Assembly (NCBI GenBank): GCA_003170035.1
Contig: PMZX01000016.1
Coordinates: forward strand, 1 to 5,979
Direction: 5' to 3'
DNA from: Myxococcales bacterium
GTDB lineage: Bacteria; Myxococcota_A; Polyangia; Fen-1088
DNA: 5,979 bases
Each line of letters opens with the position of its first letter. Positions within the stretch are counted from its first letter, which is position 1. The notes under the pieces are model-generated. The model saw only the letters and a program-made list of their open reading frames with translations, was not told where the DNA came from and searched no databases. The position numbers and the translations under genes were made by a program. Positions 1 through 5,979 of the stretch are shown here, one piece after another.

Positions 1-315
1 TGCGAGCCAGCCACTGGCGTGTGCTCGGACCCCATTCGCGACAAGGTCGGGTGCAACGCCCATCTGCGGATGGACGGCGTGGTACAGATGCCCGACGGGA
101 GCTACGTCGCCGTCTTTGGGTACGACAGCGGGGCGACCGGCAGCTTCCATCCCGGCGAGAACGAGGTCTTGCTGAATGGAAATCCGGAGCCGAATCCTAC
201 GCCGCATCCGCCGGCCAATCTGGCCCCAGGACCGCACATCGGGGCTTTCCTGCCGACCTTCACCGCTGGTCAGACGATCTCATGGAAGGTCGACGACGAG
301 ACCATGGACGCTACC
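1..315 (+). other. N-terminal secreted-type module with three cysteines (residues 1-105)
   Basis: Residues 1-105 carry Cys at 1, 8 and 18, then a short beta-rich stretch (VAVFGYDSG, about 35-43), a Gly/Asn/Pro-rich middle (about 46-76), and an ending around FTAGQTISWKVDD (87-99). The order of an aromatic-Gly-Tyr-Asp strand, an Asn/Pro/Gly loop, a PG turn and a final strand with a conserved-looking Trp resembles a small beta-sandwich module that I recall recurring in secreted proteins of myxobacteria and related bacteria, sometimes next to adhesin or RHS domains. I cannot name the family with confidence. The left edge cuts the module or the one before it, so the odd number of cysteines may simply reflect a partner upstream. 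Residues 106-164 after it look like a linker, with a Pro-rich stretch near 138-155. Confidence 0.5.
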
Positions 316-3300
316 CAGGATTCCCCCCATCTTGTGCGAGAGCCTTCAGGCAGTAGTGGGTCCCTCGTGCACGTGGGCGATCGCACGGTGACCATCAAGC
401 CGGACCTGGACCCGTATCTGCTGCCACCGGCAGATCCTGCGCCCAATCCCGAGACACTGCCAGCCGGTGAGCCTTTCCAGGCAAGGCTGGCCGGCCAGCT
501 CAGCGTTGGTCCCACCGGCGCTGCGGTCTACACTGTGCCCATCAAGATCCCGCCTGGGATCGCGGGCATGGCGCCCAATCTGAACCTGGTCTACAACAGC
601 CAGTCTGGCAACGGCATCGCCGGCATGGGGTGGAACCTGACTGGGCTGTCGATGATCCACCGCTGTCCCAAGACAAAAGTGACGGATGGCTATGCGTGGG
701 CCGTGAACATGGACGCAACGCCCGTCAGCCATGCGGAAGGCGATGGGGTTTGTCTTGACGGCCAGAGGCTGCTTGGCGCTGCGCCCGGCGTCTTCAAGAC
801 CGAGATGGAGGACTTCAGCACAATCAATCTGAACGAAACCGAAGAGACGTTTACAATCACGACCAAGTCCGGCGAAAAGCGTTCGTACGGCTTGAAGAGC
901 AACGCTCGCGTATACCTGCCGATGGAGAACGACGACGGCATCGCCCCACCCGGCGATGCGGGCAGCCAGTCCGTCATCGCGGTGTGGGCGCTCGACCAGG
1001 TGGCAGACCCGTGGGGCAACTACTACGACATTGAATACAACGACGGGACGTCAGACTTCACCGCACGCGGGTTGATCGTGACGAAGATCAGCTATACCGG
1101 GCATTTCAGCGGGGCGGCAGGCGGCTCGACGGACCCCTTCTACTCCATCAAGTTCACTTACGAATCACGCGAGACCCTGACGCGTCCTGACCTTGGCCGG
1201 ATGCGCTTCCGCGATTCCTACCTGCCGAAGAACCAACGACTGAAGTCCATCAACATTCGCGAATATGGCTCCGATACGTCCGTCGCTCAGTACTCACTTA
1301 CCTATTTGACGTTGGCTGACAATGGCCCTGCAAGCCGCCTGGAGTCAATCGAATATTGTGTGACGGGAGGTCCTTGCGCGGACACACACTTCGACTGGGG
1401 GACGAATGTCTTGGGCCCGCACAGCGATCCGGCGTTGGTCAGGTTTGACGAGGCACCGGCCTACCAGCTCCCCTCGGATGAAAGTGGGAATGGCACACAG
1501 TTTGTGGACCTGGACGGGGACGGTCGTGTGGATTTCCTGCAGGCAATTTGGGGGCTGGGCAACGAAGGATGGCATGTTTGGCGGAACAGTGGCGTGGGTT
1601 GGCAAGCAATGGACAGTTGGAACCTGCCGGGATTCGTGCCCCTGGCATGGGGCAGTAACAGCCCGTGGCTGGTATATGGTACCAGGCTGGCAGACCTTGA
1701 CGGCGATGGACTGCCCGATCTCATCACGGACAAGGAGCCAATAGAGGGTGGCGGACTCCCCAGCGACTCTAGGCCAGCAGTGTGGCTCAACCAAATCAGG
1801 ACCCCTGGAAGCACAACTGCGTGGGCGCGCCAGACGGGGCAGCTTTCTGGCAACAGCCTCAACACTCTTCTCACCACTGCGCACCTGCCGAAGCTAAATC
1901 TGACCAGCGGCGACTTCCAAGTTGTGGATATTGACAGCGACGGGCGAGCGGAGATCGTGTACCTCCAGAAAGGCGCCAGCCTTTGGACGAGTTCATGTAC
2001 CGTTTCCGTGTGTTTCCCGATCCCTTGCCCGGCCGCCTGCGAGCGCGTGAGGCTGGTCTATGTGTTCCGTTTTGACCTCGATAATCAAGAATGGGCCATG
2101 GACCCAGTCGGGGGGACAGATATTGCGGATTGGAGGTTCCTTTCGGACTCCTCTGCCTCGCCGGCACACGACCTTGGGTACTCATTCGCAAGCTCGAACG
2201 ACGGGCCCTTCTTCCTGACGGACATCAACCGCGACGGCCTGGCGGATGTATTCAGCGAAGACGGAAAGTGGGCTGTCGTGAATACTGGACAGTTTGGTGC
2301 GGGGTACAAACGTACGATCTGGAAGGGTGATTGGAAGAACGGCGTATCCAAACCAACTGGGGAACACCAGTTTCTTGCTGCGACCGGAGATGTCGATGGG
2401 GATGGGGTGTATGACCAAGTGATCCTGAAGACGAAGAAACAAGGCGAGATGCTCTTCCCAGACCCCGATATTACCAGCGCCACGAGCATCCATCTTGGGA
2501 CCGGCCTCGGCTGGACCAACAGCGAGAGCGCGAGCGAGCCGTACCGTTGGATCCTGGCTGTCTTTTCAGTTTGGCCGGTGGGCGGAATGGACCCCAAGAT
2601 TGGGTCGATGAGTAAGGGACTATTCCAGTTCGCCGATCTCAACGCGGACGGGTTGGCGGACGTGGTGTTGAACCGCACCTGGGGCGGGCAGATCCTGCTG
2701 AACACTGGAAGCACCGACAGAACGTGGGTCGATCTTGAGGGGCGTACTGAATACGATCCTGACGCAGATCAGGCGGAGTACCAGTATGTGCCCTCGGCGG
2801 TGCAGCCGTCAGCAATCCTGCCGCAGGCTCCCCTTGATGCGTTCGTTGATTTAGACGGCGACGGAATAACAGACCGCTTGCAGACAGTGCGGGTTACCAA
2901 TTCGGGGGCCACTGTTGTGAAGAAGGGCGCATGGCTGAACAAGTACCGGCCGCCAGTCATCATCGGCTTCCCGAACGGTTATGCACAGGATACCCAAGTC
3001 TCGTACAAGGTCATTACGACCTCCGACGCACCGGGCCACGCGACCTACGATGACTCGGATGTCCTGGCGGACGGAACCAGGTATCTATCGGTGCCGATGC
3101 GGGTGGTCGTGTCTGTGTCGTCTGATACGGGCGTGAAGGACGCGGGAGGCGCGGGAACCAAGTCTGCAGTGAGCGAGTATTCGTACAGGGATCTGCGCGG
3201 GAGCAGGTCGGGACGAGGTCCGCAGGGATTCGGGAAGGTCATCGTGCAAGACCCGAGCGGCGTCGTTACGACAACCACCTATGCACAAGGGTATCCCTAT

Positions 3301-5979
3301 ACGGGGATGCCCCTCTCGGTGGTTCGGGAGTACCATGGGAGGCTGGTCACAGAAACAACTACTGACTATTGCGACAACATTGCGCCCGCCGGGAGCGAAC
3401 CACAGTGCAGCGAGATTGGAAGACGGCCTTCGAACCCTGGTGAGTACGGAGTATTCGTCTATCCAAAGAAGGTCAGCGACGTCAGCCACCTGCAGGATAC
3501 GGATAGCGCAGCGCCGGGGGCCAACGCCGAGGTAATTGAAACGACCACCCAGTATGTCTACGACAGGTGGGGAAACCCAGCGACCACGACGGTGACCATC
3601 AGCGGGAGCAGAACAGGAGAGACGTACGAAAAGAAGACCGAGAACGACTACGGCCCGGCCGATGGCATTTGGGCAACGCGAGGGAAGCCTTGGGGGACGA
3701 CGGCGACGTCGCGCAGGGTTGTCCCAGGAGGCGGCGCCATCAGGACCCACAAGACCGGGTTCCAGTACGGACCATCGCCGATGCTGGCCCTCACGAAGAA
3801 GATCGTTGAGCCCGACGCAGAAGTGGGCAGCCAGCTTCACACGGCCTACGACTACGATGACTTCGGCAATCTGATCACGACGACGAGCTGCGCGAGCGAC
3901 TTCGGCAACTGCACTGCCGGCCAAGATAACCCGCAGGGTGACCCGAACGATCCGGCGCACCCTCCATTCCGCACGACGACGGTGAGCTACTACAAAAATG
4001 CCTTCACCCCTGGCCCGACGGCACGGGTCCAGAGCCTGCCGTACGGCGATGGGCGCTACCCGGTGAAGACGACGAACGCCCTGAACCAGACCCAATACAG
4101 CGCCTATGACCCAAGACTTGGCGTCTTGGTCCAGAGCACGGGACCGAACGGAATTCACACCTGCTACGAATACGATGGGCTGGGATACAAGACGTCGGAG
4201 ACAGCACGCTGCGGCTCGCTGCAGGAGCTGAAAACGACGGTGAGCCGCTATCTGGTCAAGGTTCCCTACGATGTCAATCCCGTGGACCCGTCGTATTGGA
4301 CGTTGACGTTGACGACAGAGCCGAGCGGCACCGTGAGCGGAGGCTATGCGGACGAGCTTGGGCGGGCGATTGAGACTTTCAGCTACGGCTTCAAGGGCGT
4401 GCTGACGCACGTGAAGACGGAGTATGATGACCGAGGTCGCGTCGCGAACGTGTCCAAACCGTACCTGACAGGCGAGACCCCGCTATGGACCAGCACGAAC
4501 TACGACTGGCAGAGCCGCCCTGAAACGGTCACCCAGGAATTGGGGGTCATCGATGGTGGAGCTTCACCGACCACCGCCGTCGTGACCACGAGCTACACCG
4601 GCTCGAAGAGCAAGACGACACAGATGGTCGGCACCGAGGAGCGCACTCGAACCGAATGGAAGAACGTTCTGGGCAAGGTGTCGCAGGTGGACGACGCGCT
4701 TGGCAGCCACATCTGGTACGCGTACGATGCGGACGGAAGCCTGACTAGCACGACGGACCACTCGAACAACCAAGTGCTCATCACCTACGATCCCCTGGGG
4801 CGAAAGACCGGCACGCAAGATCCTGACTTGGGGTCTTGGACGTACGGGTATAATGGGTTCGGCGACTTGATCAGCCAGACCAACGCGAAGGGCGCCGTCT
4901 CGACGATGAGATATGACAGGCTAGGCCGGATGACCAGCAAGACCGACAGCGCGGGGACCGCGGAATGGGTCTATGACAAGGGACCTGGGGGGATCGGCAA
5001 GCTGGCCGCCATGATCAGCGCTCCGGATCCGAAGCTGAAGGCCGCGTGTTCGGTGCCCGACACGACGCAGACATCGGGCAATCGAGCAGGCCGATGGTTC
5101 GACTACACAGAGTTTGGGGAGGTGAAGGAGGCGACGGAATGCGTGGACGGCGAGGTGTTTTCAACGCAGTACGAGTACGATCAATACGGCCGGCAGCTCT
5201 TCGTGCGGTATCCTGAAGTCAACTACACTCGGTTCGCGGCCAGGTACCACTACAGCAGCAGCGGGTATCTGGATTACGTGGCCGACGCATCGGACGGCAA
5301 GCCGTACTGGGTGGCCCAGGAAATGAACGCAGCCGGGCAGGTCACGAAGGAGCAGACGCGGAACGGGGTAGAGGTTGTTTCCAAGCGGAACCCGTCGACT
5401 GGATGGCTGCTAGAATCGACTGCGACGGCCAAAGCGATCAATGATGAGGTGCTTCAGTCTTGGGAGTTCACCTACGATGCGGTGGGAAATCTGCGCAGCC
5501 GGGGGCAATCCATGTCGCAAGAGTTTGCGGCGTGGGAGGAGGATTTCACCTATGACAAGCTGGACCGGCTGCTGTCATCAGAGGTGAAGATTCCGTCGGC
5601 GGACTACCACATGTCCGAGGCCTTCACCTACGATAGGCTCGGGAACCTAACCTGGAAGGGCGGGAAGCAGTACATCTACACCGGGTGCAACGCTGGCCCG
5701 CACGCCGTTTGCCAGGTGGGGGCGGGAACGGTTTTCGCCTACGACGCCAACGGGAACATGACTAGCGGCCAGGGCCGGACAGTCCAATACAACCCGGCGA
5801 ACAAGCCGTCTCGCATCGAGAACACTGAATCTCACGCGACGGCCGAATTCATTTACGGGGCAGATGGGCACCGGGTCGTGCAATCAGTGGGGCAGAACGG
5901 CAGCGAGGTGAAGCGCACGGTGTATGTGGGCCTTGGCGGTACCGGGAAGAGCATCTACGAGCGGACGACAGACACGGCC
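1..5979 (+). CDS. Giant SpvB / VCBS-propeller / RHS-repeat protein (TcB-TcC-like), internal fragment open at both ends
   Basis: Frame 1 is open for all 1,993 codons with no stop and enters and leaves the window in frame. The first in-frame ATGs (bases 70 and 88) are not credible starts: no Shine-Dalgarno-like purine run precedes them and coherent Cys-containing protein is already encoded upstream. Domains in order are an N-terminal secreted-type module (1-105), SpvB-type domain (165-467), seven FG-GAP/VCBS calcium loops (503-958), a TcB middle-like segment (981-1107) and RHS/YD repeats (1181-1993). No transmembrane helix is visible. Known relatives are the TcB/TcC subunits of Tc toxins, whose RHS shell encapsulates a C-terminal effector, and large surface or secreted RHS proteins. 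By inference this is an exported polymorphic-toxin-type or adhesive protein. The RHS core, autocleavage site and C-terminal tip are outside, so toxicity and effector type are undetermined. The family is certain; the function is not. Confidence 0.95.
493..1401 (+). other. SpvB/TcaC-type N-terminal domain (residues about 165-467)
   Basis: The domain opens with a hallmark stretch: GAAVYTVPIKIPPG (173-186), then APNLNLVYNSQSGNG (191-205), then GMGWNLTGLS (208-217), followed by an Arg-Cys at 221-222. This is the SpvB/TcaC signature of alternating beta strands, P-x-G turn, Y-N/S-S-x-x-G-NG and G-W-x-L-x-G-L-S. Further along, GDGVCLDGQRLL (247-258), a Trp-Ala-Leu-Asp with WGNYY (969-983 in nucleotide line numbering corresponds to residues 333-342), and the closing RLESIEYC...FDWG (446-467) match the usual course of SpvB domains in RHS proteins. 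SpvB domains form the entry of the TcB shell; the Salmonella SpvB ADP-ribosyltransferase is a separate C-terminal domain and nothing like it is seen here. Cys222/Cys251 and Cys453/Cys459 are likely disulfide pairs. Confidence 0.88.
1501..2880 (+). repeat. Seven FG-GAP/VCBS repeats with intact calcium loops, probable beta-propeller
   Basis: Seven copies of the loop D-x-[DN]-x-D-G-x-x-[DE] occur: DLDGDGRVD (503-511, bases 1507-1533), DLDGDGLPD (565-573, 1693-1719), DIDSDGRAE (643-651, 1927-1953), DINRDGLAD (741-749, 2221-2247), DVDGDGVYD (797-805, 2389-2415), DLNADGLAD (879-887, 2635-2661) and DLDGDGITD (950-958, 2848-2874). Spacing is 62, 78, 98, 56, 82 and 71 residues, which fits one loop per propeller blade. 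Acidic/Asn ligands are kept in every copy, so calcium binding is likely (known property of FG-GAP/VCBS loops). In Tc toxins the TcB propeller docks on the TcA translocation channel; in other proteins such propellers bind surfaces. The copies differ in DNA sequence and codon choice, so they are old repeats and not a recent tandem expansion. Confidence 0.92.
1996..2040 (+). other. Four-cysteine insertion between propeller repeats 3 and 4
   Basis: Residues 666-680 contain Cys666, Cys671, Cys676 and Cys680 with the intervening prolines and alanines of CFPIPCPAAC (671-680). These four are the only cysteines of the propeller region, and they sit in its widest gap (98 residues between repeats 3 and 4). 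Two disulfides pinning a protruding loop is the likeliest reading for an exported protein; a small metal site is possible but there is no recognised zinc-ribbon or ferredoxin spacing. Confidence 0.7.
2941..3321 (+). other. Post-propeller segment resembling the TcB middle region (residues about 981-1107)
   Basis: Directly after the last calcium loop the protein reads PPVIIGFPNG (984-993) and TQVSYKV (998-1004), then SVPMRVVVSVSSDTG (1030-1044), SEYSYRDLRG (1058-1067), GRGPQGFGKVIVQD (1071-1084) and TTYAQGYPYTGMP (1092-1104). The run Y-x-Y...GRG-x-x-GF...D...G...T-x-Y-x-Q-x-[FY]PY-x-G is the strongly conserved segment joining the propeller to the RHS repeats in TcB-like and SpvB-RHS proteins (called the insecticidal toxin TcdB middle region in domain databases). 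It probably starts the shell wall. Recognition of the conserved run is firm; the exact domain name and limits are approximate. Confidence 0.72.
4723..4974 (+). repeat. Regular block of YD repeats with a 21-residue period
   Basis: Within the RHS region the tyrosines of YDADG (1575), YDPLG (1596), YNGFG (1617), YDRLG (1638) and YDKG (1658) are spaced 21, 21, 21 and 20 residues apart, the textbook YD-repeat unit. The intervening sequence follows the usual pattern of G-x-[LRM]-x-[ST]-x-T-D, as in GRKTGTQD, GDLISQTN and GRMTSKTD. This is the best preserved stretch of the array and can serve to set the register for aligning the diverged repeats on either side. Confidence 0.9.
5737..5979 (+). other. 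Final YD repeats before the expected RHS core (residues 1913-1993)
   Basis: AYDANGNMTSGQGRTVQYNP (1913-1932), NKPSRIEN (1934-1941), FIYGADGHRVVQ (1950-1961) and TVYVGLGGTGKSIYER (1973-1988) follow the pattern that in RHS proteins comes shortly before the core motif with its DHLGS-type and FDPFG-type signatures and the R-x-Y-D-P-x-x-G-R-F cleavage region. The core itself is not in the window, which stops at residue 1993. The segment therefore predicts that the shell plug and a variable C-terminal tip follow to the right. Confidence 0.75.

Larger units (their letters stand above)
3541..5979 (+). repeat. RHS/YD-repeat region (residues 1181-1993, continues past the right edge)
   Basis: YD or YN motifs begin at residues 1187, 1285, 1369, 1391, 1475, 1501, 1575, 1596, 1617, 1638, 1658, 1726, 1825, 1851, 1877, 1914 and 1930, many in the full form YDxxGR or YDxxGN (YDRWGN, YDDFGN, YDDRGR, YDPLGR, YDRLGR, YDQYGR, YDAVGN, YDRLGN, YDANGN). 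Such repeats coil into the hollow beta-strand shell that sequesters the effector domain in TcC and polymorphic RHS toxins. The repeat length is uneven: two regions (about 1200-1280 and 1730-1820) have diverged or longer units. Four close Cys pairs lie in this region (1297/1304, 1388/1404, 1683/1714, 1896/1904), and a fifth (1124/1136) just before it. No frameshift or stop breaks the array. Confidence 0.95.

Noticed and set aside
70..90. In-frame ATG codons as a possible gene start
   Set aside because: No Shine-Dalgarno-like sequence precedes either ATG, and the frame is open and protein-like back to base 1, so the true start is upstream of the window.
21..515. Open frames of 71-111 codons on both strands at the left edge
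   Set aside because: Their translations are Arg/Ser/Pro-rich with no family features, and frame 1 through the same bases encodes a coherent module leading into the SpvB domain.
2548..2583. Hydrophobic stretch WILAVFSVWPVGG as a membrane segment
   Set aside because: Only about 11 hydrophobic residues, broken by Pro and Gly, and placed between two propeller repeats; it fits a buried blade strand.
1345..2714. Several overlapping open frames on the - strand and one on the + strand across the propeller
   Set aside because: They are all out of frame with seven conserved calcium-loop repeats, lack recognisable domains or plausible ribosome binding sites, and overlap one another.
4111..4129. Hairpin with a 7-bp stem (CCAAGAC / GTCTTGG) and 5-base loop
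   Set aside because: It sits within a YD repeat (YDPRLGVLVQ), has no T-tract after it and no gene end nearby, so it is not supported as a terminator or regulatory element.
4291..4314. Short direct repeat ACGTTGACGTTGACG
   Set aside because: Two and a half copies of a 6-base unit encoding Thr-Leu-Thr-Leu-Thr in a beta strand; too short to be more than chance or slippage, and the frame is kept.
3085..4410. Long antisense open frame of 441 codons on the - strand
   Set aside because: It lies opposite clear YD repeats and part of the middle region. Its translation is Arg/Ala/Val-rich without a recognisable domain, which is what the complement of GC-rich Asp/Tyr/Thr/Gly codons gives. Few stops are expected there by chance.

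Overview
The whole 5,979-base window is the inside of one very large protein gene on the + strand. Reading frame 1 has no stop codon in all 1,993 codons and runs off both edges, so the start codon, promoter, C-terminus and terminator all lie outside. Both strands were read for other genes; no second gene, RNA gene, insertion sequence, CRISPR array, origin or terminator is supported. Residue numbers below count codon 1 as bases 1-3.

Layout, N to C: (1) residues 1-105, a secreted-looking Cys/Gly/Pro-containing module; (2) about 106-164, a linker; (3) about 165-467, an SpvB/TcaC-type domain; (4) about 500-960, seven FG-GAP/VCBS repeats, each with a complete calcium-loop pattern, probably a beta-propeller; (5) about 981-1107, the conserved segment that follows the propeller in TcB/SpvB-RHS proteins; (6) about 1181-1993, an RHS/YD-repeat region with at least 16 tyrosine-aspartate (or YN) motifs. 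The window ends in what looks like the last repeats before the RHS core. This is the TcB order (SpvB, propeller, middle region, RHS) in one chain with further RHS sequence, comparable in plan to the BC cocoon of Tc toxins or to large free-standing SpvB-RHS proteins. In those families the RHS shell encloses a variable C-terminal effector released by self-cleavage. Here the core, cleavage site and any effector or immunity gene would lie to the right and cannot be seen.

The organism is a bacterium with GC-rich DNA: codon third positions are about 64% G/C in hand-counted parts of the propeller and 80% in parts of the RHS region. Proteins of this architecture, with this sort of N-terminal module, are familiar to me from myxobacteria and related high-GC Gram-negatives, but that assignment is from memory and weak. 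The cysteines support an extracytoplasmic protein: after the first three, all 18 others fall in close pairs or one group of four.

The window does not show an obviously new system. The points most worth a second look are the fused TcB/RHS architecture with its unseen C-terminus, the paired cysteines, the four-Cys insertion in the propeller, the N-terminal module, and the shift in codon composition between the two halves.
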